DNA from: JAQGMV01 sp046597455
GTDB taxonomy: Bacteria; Pseudomonadota; Gammaproteobacteria; Burkholderiales; SG8-41
Direction: 5' to 3'
DNA: 34,017 bases
Assembly (NCBI GenBank): GCA_046597455.1
Contig: JBKJKJ010000402.1
Location: 1 to 34,017 of the forward strand
How positions within the stretch are numbered: position 1 is the first letter of the stretch; the number at the start of each line of letters is the position of its first letter. Positions 1-7,577 of the stretch are shown here, in pieces. Under the pieces are notes generated by a model. The model did no database searches. It had not been told where the DNA came from and worked only from the letters and a program-made list of their open reading frames with translations. The position numbers and the translations under genes were made by a program.

Positions 1-139
1 ACCGATTCACCCAACCGCAAGCGTAAGATGGTCGCATCACGCCGAAGCCTCAAACACAGAAATCAGGACACTCCTGCCTGGGGTGTAACTGTTTCCGTTG
101 ATCGTCGCTACCGCACGCCGTGCCGCTGACAAGCATTGG

Positions 140-311
140 ACTCGATCTCCCGCTTCAGATCGCGATTCTAGCGCTCCAGCTCCTTGAGCCGCTCGCGCTC
201 GGTGCTGGTCACCCGCGCGCGTCGGCCTTGGTCACGCTCTGCCTGGCGTACCCATTTACGCAACGTCTCGGGTGTGCAACCATCTTCGCCGCGATCGAGC
301 CGATGCGGAAC
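140..311 (-). pseudogene. IS3-family transposase OrfA remnant
   Basis: Read on the minus strand, this fragment gives the helix-turn-helix and leucine-zipper part of an IS3-family OrfA transposase (IS407/IS1222-like): GCTPETLRKWVRQAERDQ, then a STERERLKELER segment and NRDLKREIE. It is clearly dead. A TAG codon at 168-170 replaces the Glu expected between LKELER and NRDLK. One base also appears to be missing near 281-283, because the upstream part (RIGSIAAK) is in another frame. No OrfB is visible; similarity fades below about 140. What is known: OrfA and OrfB of IS3 elements form a DDE transposase by frameshifting. What is inferred: an old insertion that cut into the neighbouring cassette-like DNA and then decayed. 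Confidence 0.75.
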
Positions 312-390
312 TTTCGCCCAGGATCGTTGAAGATGTCAGTGCGGGACTGATGTATGTCGTCCCGGGCAGAGGGTTCTCGTAGTCGTCCAT
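256..390 (-). pseudogene. Possible truncated cassette ORF (44 aa)
   Basis: A short minus-strand reading frame begins at an ATG (388-390) 25 bases beyond the putative attC recombination point. It starts MDDYENPLPGTTYISPALTS and runs into the IS3 remnant, so its last residues are transposase DNA read in the wrong frame. The position just after an attC core is where the gene of the next integron cassette would begin. The protein is not recognised. It could equally be a chance ORF: there is only a GGA near the start and too little length to judge. Confidence 0.25.
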
Positions 391-414
391 ATTGTCCGGG
401 GTGGCGTCTGTGAA

Positions 415-480
415 GCGTAACGTAGAAGTAACCGGCCTGCGCAGCTCTTCGCGCAGGTCCGGTTGACTGCCGGGTTGGAC
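415..480 (-). other. attC recombination site of an integron gene cassette
   Basis: On the minus strand, starting 7 bases past the stop of the HNH-like gene, the sequence has the architecture of an integron attC. The R'' core GTCCAAC (474-480) fits RYYYAAC. It is followed by the arms AACCGGACCTGCGC and GCGCAGGCCGGTT around an 8-base loop, then the R' core GTTACGC (415-421), a one-mismatch GTTRRRY. The arms pair over 13 bp with a single extra A between CCGG and CCTGCGC. That extrahelical base sits in the same place as in the aadA-cassette attC (AAGCCG-A-CGCCGC against GCGGCGCGGCTT), which fixes the orientation and matches the gene direction. R' and R'' pair imperfectly. Confidence 0.72.
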
Positions 481-487
481 GGCGCTC

Positions 488-1126
488 TCACTCGACAGAA
501 CCTGTGGTAACCATCGCCCAATGGGCGTGGTGGAATTCGTAAATCCAAAGGCTGCAGTCGACGTCTTCCGGCGCGGCTCCATAGCGATACACACATGCGC
601 CGTCGCCAATGGTCTCCCTGTTGAGCATGCGAATCTCTTCCGTCTCCATATCCGGCGTTCCTGCCAGCATGGTGACTGAGACAGGCACAGTCGACGGGAG
701 AACGCGGCCCATGTGGAAGAAGTACAGGCCTCGTGTCGTGCGCTCGAAGACACGTTGATAAGTGCTGACAGGGACACGAAATGCAATTCTTGTAGTGTGT
801 GCACCATCTTCACCCACTACAGCCACCTCTCCTGCTGTTGCAACAAACGCCTCACGAAGCTTGGTCTTCCGCAAGATTGTCTTGTGTGCTCCGTCTTCCC
901 AGAGTTGTTTTGAAGCCGAGTTCTGCTTCCCAAGCTGCGCGCTTATGACGAAGCGTACGTCTTCGTCGTCTGACGAAGCGTCGTTATTGCAATCATGACA
1001 AGCCGGGACTGTACGAAGCTGCGCGTTTACGACGCCCCTGAAGAATCCCTTCGGCGGGACGTGATCCACTGTATCGGCAGGCCTCACCCCGCAAATGACG
1101 CAGGTCTCGCTCTTCGGAGGCTGCAT
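488..1126 (-). CDS. HNH-nuclease-like zinc-finger protein, probable integron cassette gene
   Basis: This is a 212-residue protein of unknown role. The N-terminus carries a zinc-finger/HNH-type signature: Cys9-x2-Cys12, then Asp21-His22 in TVDHVPPKGFF, and Cys43-x2-Cys46-Asn47-Asn48 in PACHDCNN. This is the layout of treble-clef HNH endonucleases (two CxxC pairs, catalytic DH, following Asn). The remaining 150 residues are not recognised and could be a specificity or regulatory domain. The start is supported by AGAAGG eight bases upstream. The gene is flanked downstream by an attC site. Its start lies 11 bases after a GTTAGAA sequence (1137-1143) that could be the upstream cassette boundary, so I infer a mobile cassette. 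Nuclease activity is not proven: only the motif is seen. Confidence 0.7.
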   Translation of the reverse strand: MQPPKSETCVICGVRPADTVDHVPPKGFFRGVVNAQLRTVPACHDCNNDASSDDEDVRFVISAQLGKQNSASKQLWEDGAHKTILRKTKLREAFVATAGEVAVVGEDGAHTTRIAFRVPVSTYQRVFERTTRGLYFFHMGRVLPSTVPVSVTMLAGTPDMETEEIRMLNRETIGDGACVYRYGAAPEDVDCSLWIYEFHHAHWAMVTTGSVE

Positions 1127-1255
1127 GGGTTAAGCCTTCTAACGAGTAATGATAATCACCGCCAAACGACTAAACCCATATACCCGCACAGCCAATTCTC
1201 CCGATCTGTACATACCCACCTGCGCGGGCATATACAGATGCATATGCGTTGGCCC
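1127..1255. other. Non-coding spacer with imperfect hairpins upstream of the cassette gene
   Basis: This spacer holds GTTAGAA (1137-1143, minus strand), a near match to an integron core site. Two nested imperfect inverted repeats follow: ATCTGTA/TACAGAT arms at about 1204-1241, and ATATACCCGCACAG pairing with a CTGCGCGGGCATAT segment. These may be a degenerate attC or attI or a weak terminator for the upstream hydrolase gene. No integrase gene and no convincing second attC are seen. Confidence 0.3.
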
Positions 1256-1296
1256 TGCATCACCGCATCACCCCATCACTTCATCACCGCATCACG
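1256..1296. repeat. 8-bp tandem repeat, about five units
   Basis: Five imperfect copies of an octamer of the type GCATCACC lie in tandem. The last copies overlap the stop codon (TGA, complement of 1292-1294) of the upstream hydrolase gene, so a change in copy number could alter the C-terminus or the spacing behind it. Confidence 0.6.
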
Positions 1297-2203
1297 TCCC
1301 ACGCCCCCACAGCCCGCAATAGCGTCGTCCGGCGAGCGCCATTGCTGCCTCGTACCCCGGCCACTTCGCGTATTTCGGCATTTGCAGTTCTTTCTCCGCC
1401 GGCTCCCAGCACTTGCCTGCGCGCGCAGCTTCCTTCATTTGCGCTGAGGCTTCCTGCAGGAACGCGAGGACGTCTTTGACGTCGTCCTTGGTGCCGAGCC
1501 TGCCGGCCGGGGCACCCGGATGCCCCGGTATCAGGCGGTCCCAATCCATCGCGATCACTTTCTTCAGGGTGTCTTCCCATTCGAGCGGATGGGAATCGAT
1601 CATCGCGCGCCCGGGTAGCGAGCCGACTGGAATGATGTCGACGGCGAAGATGATTTTCTCCTTCGGCAGACGCATCACGAGCGTGCTGTCGGAATGGTTG
1701 AGCCCGAGATAGACGAGCTCCAGAGCCGTTTCGCCCAGCTTTATGGTGGTCGTCTTGCTGATGGTTTCGTCGGGGAGCGGTGTGGACGGGTCCTGCAGCA
1801 CCGCGAGGCGTTCCTTCGCGCGTTGGTGCGCGATGATCGTCGCGCCGGCGTCCTTGAAAGCCTTGCCCCCGGCGATGTGATCGAAGTGGTGATGGCTGTA
1901 AATCAGGTATTTGATCGGCTGGGTGGTGACTTTCCTGATTTCGGCGAGATAGACGGTTGACGCGTCCTTGCGGGCATAGCTGATGGGGTCGGTGGCGATC
2001 ACGCCTGCGGAGGTGACGACGAACATCGACTGCGCGTTGCCGTAGCGAAAGATATACACGTTGTCGGTGCCGTCGACTTTCGTGGTTTCGTAAGCCGGCT
2101 TAGGCGCGGGCGCGGCGGGTTTGTCCGCGGCGGTTTGGGACCACGCGAGCTGGGCGAAAGCGGCCAGGCTTGCCGCGATCATGGCGAATATCGTTCGTTG
2201 CAT
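1292..2203 (-). CDS. Exported metallo-beta-lactamase-fold hydrolase
   Basis: This 303-residue protein has a Sec signal peptide (hydrophobic residues 4-20, likely cleavage near AWSQ), an Ala/Pro-rich linker, and an MBL fold. Metal ligands visible are the HxHxDH motif His104-His106-Asp108-His109, His170 in LGLNHSDST, Asp189 in FAVDII and His228 in IPGHPG, enough for a two-zinc site. It is expected in the periplasm and would hydrolyse an ester, lactone, thioester or similar bond; the substrate is unknown. It is not a recognised class B carbapenemase, and its spacing resembles the broad glyoxalase II/SoxH-like group. The start has a good ribosome site (AAGGGGAA). The gene is divergent from an alpha-hydroxy-acid dehydrogenase across 176 bases, which may share control. 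Confidence 0.85.
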   Translation of the reverse strand: MQRTIFAMIAASLAAFAQLAWSQTAADKPAAPAPKPAYETTKVDGTDNVYIFRYGNAQSMFVVTSAGVIATDPISYARKDASTVYLAEIRKVTTQPIKYLIYSHHHFDHIAGGKAFKDAGATIIAHQRAKERLAVLQDPSTPLPDETISKTTTIKLGETALELVYLGLNHSDSTLVMRLPKEKIIFAVDIIPVGSLPGRAMIDSHPLEWEDTLKKVIAMDWDRLIPGHPGAPAGRLGTKDDVKDVLAFLQEASAQMKEAARAGKCWEPAEKELQMPKYAKWPGYEAAMALAGRRYCGLWGRGT

Positions 2204-2379
2204 GGCGTTCCCCTTGGTGATGGTTTTTGAATTCTGGTCGAACGGTATTCCCGTCCGGACATTTAAGCAATACGCTTCGCCGTGCGTTCTGCCGACCCGC
2301 GGTGTCTTTGGGGGATTGTCGGCGCGTGCGCTTACCGCTTACTCTTCGGCATCCGGCCATCCTGCGTTAGAGCGATCCT

Positions 2380-3651
2380 ATGACGATGACAAGCAGACAG
2401 GAAGTGAGCGATTCGACCAACGGCCCGTTGTCCAAGGGTGACCAGCTGACAGTGCGTCCCGCCAGCGCGCAGCCCTCGGGCGGTTCGCAACCCCGCGTGC
2501 TCGAGCGCATGCTTTCGCTCGAGGATTTCGAGGCGGAGGCGCGGGGCTTCCTCCCGCGGCCCATCTTCGGCTACATCTCCGGCGGTTCGGAAACGAATGC
2601 CTCGCTGCGGGGAAATCGCTCGGCTTTCGGCGAATACGGTTTCGTTCCGCGCGTTCTCGTGAGCACCCGGGGCCGCAGCCAGAAGACGACGCTCCTCGGG
2701 CGCGTCTACGACCTGCCGTTCGGATTCGCCCCGATGGGCGGAACGTCGCTCGCCGCGTACGAAGGCGACACCGTGCTTGCGCGCACCGCGGCGGACCTCA
2801 ACATCCCGATGATCCAGAGCGGGGCTTCGTTTACCCGCCTCGAGGAAGTCAGAGAGGTGGGCCCCACGTCGTGGTTCCAGGCTTATCTGCCGGGTGAGGC
2901 TTCGATCATCACGCCGCTGGTGGAGCGCGCGCAGGCTGCGGGTTTCGAGACGCTGGTCCTCACGGTCGATGTTCCGGTCATGGCGAACCGCGAGAACAAC
3001 GTGCGCAACGGCTACAGCACGCCGCTGCGGCCGACGCCGCGCATGATGTGGGACTGCGCGATCCGCCCCCGCTGGCTCTTCGGCACATTCCTCCGTACGG
3101 TCATGAAGCGCGGCATGCCGCATCTGGAAAACATGGGGGACCAGCGCGTGCCCATCATGTCGCGCACCGCGGAGCGGCGCAGGCATTTACGTGACGGCCT
3201 CGCCTGGGAACACCTCGAGCTGATGCGGCGGATGTGGAAAGGCAAGCTCGTCGTCAAAGGCGTGCTCGCGAGACAGGATGTGCGCATCGCGCGGGAAAGC
3301 GGCGCCGACGGCATCATCGTCTCCAACCATGGCGGTCGCCAGCTCGACGGGGCGATCGCCCCGCTGCGCGCACTGCCCGGCGCGGTTGCCGAAGCAGGCG
3401 ACATGGCCATCATGATGGACAGCGGGGTGCGGCGTGGCACCGACGTGCTCAAAGCACTCGCGCTCGGCGCGCATTTCGTCTTCGTCGGACGGCCTTTTCT
3501 GTACGCCGCCTCGATTGCGGGTGAGGCGGGTCTGCGCCACGCGGCGAGATTGCTCCGCGAGGAAATCGACCGCGACATGGCGATGCTGGGGATCGGCTCG
3601 ATGGCCGAAATGCGCCGCGAGTTCCTGGTGGCGAGCGAAGGCCCGCTCTAG
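2380..3651 (+). CDS. FMN-dependent alpha-hydroxy-acid dehydrogenase (LldD/glycolate oxidase family)
   Basis: This 423-residue TIM-barrel flavoenzyme oxidises a 2-hydroxy acid such as L-lactate, glycolate or mandelate to the 2-oxo acid. The diagnostic SNHGGRQLDG signature spans residues 315-324, with catalytic His317 and substrate-binding Arg320. Lys293 in LVVKGVL binds FMN. Gln167 and Tyr169 (FQAYL) and Tyr65 (FGYISGG) match the conserved active-site positions. GRPFLYAA closes the phosphate site. The N-terminal ~43 residues are low in conservation and polar, and the ribosome site before 2380 is weak. A start near the Met of MLSLEDFEAEAR (about 2509) is therefore possible and would give the usual family length of ~380. 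Cells use such enzymes at the inner face of the membrane or in the cytosol. The exact substrate cannot be told. Confidence 0.88.
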   Translation: MTMTSRQEVSDSTNGPLSKGDQLTVRPASAQPSGGSQPRVLERMLSLEDFEAEARGFLPRPIFGYISGGSETNASLRGNRSAFGEYGFVPRVLVSTRGRSQKTTLLGRVYDLPFGFAPMGGTSLAAYEGDTVLARTAADLNIPMIQSGASFTRLEEVREVGPTSWFQAYLPGEASIITPLVERAQAAGFETLVLTVDVPVMANRENNVRNGYSTPLRPTPRMMWDCAIRPRWLFGTFLRTVMKRGMPHLENMGDQRVPIMSRTAERRRHLRDGLAWEHLELMRRMWKGKLVVKGVLARQDVRIARESGADGIIVSNHGGRQLDGAIAPLRALPGAVAEAGDMAIMMDSGVRRGTDVLKALALGAHFVFVGRPFLYAASIAGEAGLRHAARLLREEIDRDMAMLGIGSMAEMRREFLVASEGPL

Positions 3652-4184
3652 CCCCCCGTTCGTCTTGAGCGTAGCCCGGCGAAGTCGAAAGACGAACAGC
3701 ACGTCTGAGCACCCGATCGTCGAGGCGATGCGCTGACAGCGTCGAGCCGCGTTCGTGTTTCGACTTTGCTACCGCGATGCTCGACACGAACGGTCTGGTA
3801 TAAATCGCATAAAAACGAGGCTGGCTTCGCGCCTCTTAAGCCCCCGTTCGTCTTGAGCGTAGCGAGGCGAAGTCGAAAGACGAACAGCACGTCTGAGCAC
3901 CCGATCGGCGAGCCGATGCGCTGACAGCGTCGAGCCGCGTTCGTGTTTCGGGTCTGCTACCGCGACGCTCAACGCGAACGGTCTGGAGACATCGCATCAA
4001 ACAGGCCGGCCTCGCACTAGTCCGCCCCCCGTTCGTCTTGAGCGTAGCCCGGCGAAGTCGAAAGATGAACGGCGCGTGTGAGCACCCTATGCGTGAAGCG
4101 ATGTGCTGACTGACGGGGTCGAGCCGCGTCCGTGTTTCGACTTTGCTACCGCGACACCCGACACGAACGGTCCGGGACACTGCG
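3652..4184. repeat. Three tandem copies of a ~187-bp hairpin-rich repeat
   Basis: Three direct copies begin near 3653, 3841 and 4025 (GTTCGTCTTGAGCGTAG at 3658, 3846 and 4031, periods 188 and 185). Each holds two stem-loops: one with arms GTTCGTCTT/AAGACGAAC and one with arms GTTCGTGTTTCG/CGACACGAAC. The array fills the whole space between the convergent ends of the dehydrogenase and MFS genes, so it may act as a bidirectional transcription block. The core is shared with the array at 23.3-24.2 kb and, more distantly, with 11.5 kb. Short ORFs that cross it are repeat-encoded and not real. Confidence 0.85.
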
Positions 4185-5693
4185 CTAATCCGCCTTCACT
4201 TTCTTTTTCTCGCGTGCCGGCCACAGCCTCATACGCGGAATGCGGCTTGCGGTGTATGCGCCCAGTGCCGCCACGACCGCTGCGGCAAGAAACGCGCGAT
4301 GGAAGGCGTGAATCACGACCTCGCTGCCCACGATCTCGACCGACTTCAGCAGCGAGCTTCGGTCGGCATCCGGGATCATTCCGAAAACCAGTGCGCCGAA
4401 CAGTGCAGCGCCGGCTGCGCCACCGGTCGAGCGCGCGAGTGAAACAGTCGATGTCGCCGCAGCGAGCTTGGTGCGACCCGCGACGGTCTGGACGACGACC
4501 TGGTTGACGGGCATCACGGTGCCCAGCCCGAGCCCCACGAGAAAACCCAGCGCGACGATGAGACCGAGGTGAGGCGGGAGCACGCCGAGGAGAAACAGAC
4601 CGGCGCTGGTGAGGGACATGCCGATGACCGGAATGGGGTGCGGATTGCCGGTGCGCCGCAGGATGCGCGACGCGGTCATCGCTGCAGTGACCTGTCCCGC
4701 GGTGACCGGCAGCAGCAGCAGCCCGGAGGCCTGCGCGCTCAGCCGGTGCCCGAGCTGAAGATAGATCGGCAGAAAAAAGATGATGGCGAACATGCACGCG
4801 GCGAACAGCACGACGAGCACCGCCGACAGGCGGATCGTCGCGTCTCTGAACAACTCCACCGGAAGAAAGGGGGAAGCGTGTCTGCGCTCGGTCCAGGCGA
4901 GCACGGCCAATGAGATGACGCCGGTCGCGGCGAGCGCAAGGCTCGGCGTGGACAGCCACGCGAAGCGATGCCCGCCCGAAGTCAGCCAGAAAAGCGTGCT
5001 CAAAGCACCGACGGCGAAAAGCACTTGGCCGGCGACGTCGGGTGGACCTGCCGCTGCGGGATGACGCTCGCCGGGCGGCAGGCGGCGCAGGCGCCACACC
5101 GCGAAAGCGGCCAGCGGCAGGTTGGCGAGGAAGAGCCACCGCCAGCTCACGTGAGACACCACGAGCCCACCGATCACGGGCCCGCTGATCGCCGCGGTGC
5201 TGAACATGAGCGCGAAGTAGGCCTGGTATTTGATGCGCTCCACGGCCGGCACGAGCTCGCCGATGAGCGCCTGAGACAGCATCATCAGGCCGCCGCCACC
5301 CAGGCCCTGCAGCACGCGTCCGGCGATGAGCTGCGGCATCGACTGCGCCGCGGCGCAGGCCAGCGAGCCCGCCGTGAAAACGCCCATGGCGATGAGCAGC
5401 ATGTCGCGCTTGCCTCGCAGGTCGCCGAGGCGCCCGTATAACGGAACGATCGTCGCCGCCGCGAGCAGATAGGCCACTGCGATCCAGGAGCTGTCGCGCA
5501 GGCCGCCGAGGCTCTGGGCAACCGCAGGTGTCGCGGTGGCGAGCAGCGTCTGGTCGATCGCCGCCATGAACATCGGGATGAAGACCGCGACGAAGATATC
5601 GAGGAACTGCTTGCGGGTGACGGTGCCGGCGCTCGCCGGCGCAGCGGGCGCCTCGGCGTGGGGCGGGACGGGTGTAGGCATAAGGGGTGCCAT
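4185..5693 (-). CDS. MFS multidrug efflux transporter, DHA2 (EmrB/QacA) family
   Basis: This is a 502-residue inner-membrane proton antiporter with about 14 predicted membrane helices. Family marks seen in order are DQTLLATATPAVAQSLG in helix 1 (DHA2 motif D1), the loop motif YGRLGDLRGKRDML (motif A), GRVLQGLGGGG (motif B), and STAAISGPVIGG (motif C, typical of antiporters). The N-terminal ~25 residues are Pro/Ala-rich and cytoplasmic; the tail is Lys-rich. It probably exports hydrophobic toxic compounds. No membrane-fusion partner (EmrA-like) lies next to it. The start lacks a clear ribosome site, and a second Met four codons in is possible. It follows an alpha/beta hydrolase gene on the same strand by 106 bases, suggesting co-transcription. 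Confidence 0.9.
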   Translation of the reverse strand: MAPLMPTPVPPHAEAPAAPASAGTVTRKQFLDIFVAVFIPMFMAAIDQTLLATATPAVAQSLGGLRDSSWIAVAYLLAAATIVPLYGRLGDLRGKRDMLLIAMGVFTAGSLACAAAQSMPQLIAGRVLQGLGGGGLMMLSQALIGELVPAVERIKYQAYFALMFSTAAISGPVIGGLVVSHVSWRWLFLANLPLAAFAVWRLRRLPPGERHPAAAGPPDVAGQVLFAVGALSTLFWLTSGGHRFAWLSTPSLALAATGVISLAVLAWTERRHASPFLPVELFRDATIRLSAVLVVLFAACMFAIIFFLPIYLQLGHRLSAQASGLLLLPVTAGQVTAAMTASRILRRTGNPHPIPVIGMSLTSAGLFLLGVLPPHLGLIVALGFLVGLGLGTVMPVNQVVVQTVAGRTKLAAATSTVSLARSTGGAAGAALFGALVFGMIPDADRSSLLKSVEIVGSEVVIHAFHRAFLAAAVVAALGAYTASRIPRMRLWPAREKKKVKAD

Positions 5694-5799
5694 GATACAA
5701 GCCGCGTGCCGGCGGCGGATCGGCGTGATAGATCGATGCGCCGGAAGCGCGGAAATTCGCTTGCGCGCGCGAGGCTACCCGCAGCAGGCTCGACTCGGC

Positions 5800-6636
5800 T
5801 CAGGCTTGTTTTGTCTTTGCCGCGAGAAACCCGTCGACGAGGGCGAGAAAGTCCTCGGGTTTTTCGTCACTGGGATAGTGGCCGAGTCCCGGCATCGTGA
5901 GAATCTCCACCTGGGGTAGTTCCGCCCTGAGTTGCATTTGCGTGTCAGGGGGAACGATCGTGCTTGCGCCGCCCAGTATGTAGACGATCGGCGCCTCGAT
6001 CCGGCGCACGGTGTCCCACAGCGCCGTCGGCACGAAACCTTTGAGTATCGCCGGATCGCGTTTCCATACGATGTGTCCATCCTCACGCGTCCTCGAGCCA
6101 TGACTCACCAGCGCGCGCGCTATGGCGTCCGGCGTGCGCGGGTTGGCGTTCTTCACGTGTTCGAGCAACGCGTCGGCCGACGCCCATCCGTTTTCTTCGC
6201 GGCCCATGCGTTCCGCGCGGCGATTCGAAACGGCGCTGGGCCGCTCCGGACCGACGTCTTCGACGATCACGGCGGTAACCAGTTCAGGGGCAGCGCCGGC
6301 GATCACCTGTGCGACCCGTCCCCCGGTCGAGTTCCCCCAGAACACGATATCGCGCAGGCCGAGGTGTCCGACGAGGGCGGCGACATCCTTCGCGTAGTCC
6401 TCGACCATGTAGGCGCCCTGCGGATCCCACGCCGAATCGCCGTGACCTCGCATATCCACCGCGATCACGTGGTATCGGTCGCGCAAGCGCGGTGCGAGGT
6501 GATCGAAAGCGTGCGCAGTGCGCGCGATGCCGTGCAGGGCCAGGAGCGGCGGGCGGCCCGGCGTTCCCCAATCCAGATAGTGGATACGCAGACCTTCTAT
6601 TTCGAGTTCGCGATCGACGGCCTGCGAACGAGCCAT
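5800..6636 (-). CDS. Alpha/beta hydrolase
   Basis: This 278-residue cytosolic hydrolase has the alpha/beta fold. LLALHGIART (residues 31-40) gives the oxyanion-hole HG. The nucleophile elbow is GNSTGG with Ser103, and His253 in GLGHYP is the catalytic base. The usual acid after strand 7 (G-x-D-S/H) reads GGASTIVPPD, so the Asp is missing at its normal place; Asp231 or an acid after strand 6 (VEDVGPE) may replace it. The start at 6636 is set by a perfect AGGAGG six bases upstream. A longer in-frame reading to 6969 would run through the divergent glycine-zipper gene and is unlikely. The substrate is unknown. It sits upstream of the MFS gene, perhaps in one operon. Confidence 0.85.
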   Translation of the reverse strand: MARSQAVDRELEIEGLRIHYLDWGTPGRPPLLALHGIARTAHAFDHLAPRLRDRYHVIAVDMRGHGDSAWDPQGAYMVEDYAKDVAALVGHLGLRDIVFWGNSTGGRVAQVIAGAAPELVTAVIVEDVGPERPSAVSNRRAERMGREENGWASADALLEHVKNANPRTPDAIARALVSHGSRTREDGHIVWKRDPAILKGFVPTALWDTVRRIEAPIVYILGGASTIVPPDTQMQLRAELPQVEILTMPGLGHYPSDEKPEDFLALVDGFLAAKTKQA

Positions 6637-6769
6637 GGAACCTCCTGGCGGGGAATCAATAGGATTGATCGAAGCTTCGGGCTCGTGACGCGGCGAGTCA
6701 AGGACGCTGCTCGAGCGGGGCACATAATTTGCTGCACATGGAGTGTCCACAAACACTCTGGAGAACGCC

Positions 6770-7279
6770 ATGACGAGCAAGAATCCGAAAGATGACGCCA
6801 ACCGTGATCCCATCACCGGAGCACCCGGTGCGCATCCGGTCGGGACGGGCGTGGGTGCCGCTCTCGGCGGCATGGCCGCAGGCGCCGCAGCGGGCACGTT
6901 AGCGGCGGGGCCCGTCGGCACGATGGTCGGTGCGGCTGCGGGTGCCATCGCGGGCGGTCTCGCAGGCAAGGCCGTCGCGGAGCACTACGATCCCACGGTG
7001 GAAGACGCTTACTGGCGAGAGAATTTCCAGCGCGAGCCCTATTACCAGAAAGACATGAGCTACGACGACTACGGCCCGGCTTATCGGCTGGGTTGGGAGT
7101 CACGCGGCCGCTATACCGGTGCGAAGTTCGATGACGTCGATGCCGATCTCGCGCGCGACTACGACAACAGCCGGGGCAAGTCGCGCCTGGGGTGGGACCA
7201 CGCGAAGCACGCCACGCGCGCGGCGTGGCATCGCGTCGAGCGGGCGATGCCCGGCGACTTCGACAAGGACGGTCGCTGA
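6770..7279 (+). CDS. Glycine-zipper protein
   Basis: This 169-residue protein is not tied to a known function. Residues ~25-72 are a Gly/Ala-rich segment of GxxxG steps (GVGAALGGMAAGAAAGTLAA, then GTMVGAAAGAIAGGLAGKAV), the pattern of glycine-zipper helices that pack in membranes. The C-terminal ~95 residues are acidic and aromatic (YWRENFQREPYY, YDDYGPAYRLGWESRGRY), as in conserved hypothetical proteins annotated as glycine-zipper or stress-associated. No signal peptide is seen. The start at 6770 has GGAG at a proper distance; an ATG at 6743 lacks one. The gene is divergent from the hydrolase and closes at a strong terminator 18 bases after the stop, so it is probably monocistronic. Confidence 0.8.
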   Translation: MTSKNPKDDANRDPITGAPGAHPVGTGVGAALGGMAAGAAAGTLAAGPVGTMVGAAAGAIAGGLAGKAVAEHYDPTVEDAYWRENFQREPYYQKDMSYDDYGPAYRLGWESRGRYTGAKFDDVDADLARDYDNSRGKSRLGWDHAKHATRAAWHRVERAMPGDFDKDGR

Positions 7280-7296
7280 TCCGCGTCTTTCCTGCG

Positions 7297-7328
7297 AAAA
7301 AAAACCCCGCTTCGGCGGGGTTTTTTTT
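7297..7328. terminator. Bidirectional rho-independent terminator
   Basis: A perfect stem (A8-CCCCGC against GCGGGG-T8) closes on a TTCG tetraloop. It has the T tract on both strands. It ends the glycine-zipper gene and could also stop transcription arriving from the small basic-protein gene on the other strand. Confidence 0.95.
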
Positions 7329-7412
7329 CGGCTCGTTCTGCCCGAGTCAGACTCGGGTATCACGAACCCGGACACGTCTGAATGTGCCATGGCGCACCCA
7401 CCCGCAAGCTTT

Positions 7413-7577
7413 CTAGCTCGCGCTGGCCGAGGCTTCCTGTTTGGCTTTGGGCTTTGTCCCGCTGGCGGTCTTCTCGCCGTCGTTCCGCAGCTTTTTCAAC
7501 TGCGTGGCCTCGCTGGCCATGCGCTTCTTGCGAGCCTGCGCTTTACGCTTTTTCTGCAGCATTCGAGAGTTGCTCAT
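7413..7577 (-). CDS. Small basic protein, 54 aa
   Basis: This is a very short gene that length cut-offs would miss. The product begins MSNSRMLQKKRKAQARKKRM and ends in a low-complexity KPKAKQEASASAS tail. It is rich in Lys and Arg in the first half, helical in tendency, and without membrane segments, so RNA or DNA binding is plausible, but this is inference. Support for a real gene is the ribosome site AGGAGA six bases before the ATG, strong codon bias for a GC-rich host, and its place facing the bidirectional terminator at 7297-7328. I do not recognise a named family. Confidence 0.6.
   Translation of the reverse strand: MSNSRMLQKKRKAQARKKRMASEATQLKKLRNDGEKTASGTKPKAKQEASASAS

Noticed and set aside
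4087..5700. 537-codon minus-strand ORF overlapping the MFS gene
   Set aside because: It is a frame-shifted shadow of the real 14-TM transporter and runs into the repeat array; its composition is Arg/His-rich.
5800..6969. Longer 389-residue start for the alpha/beta hydrolase
   Set aside because: The extra part is antisense to the glycine-zipper gene, and the internal start at 6636 has a perfect AGGAGG.
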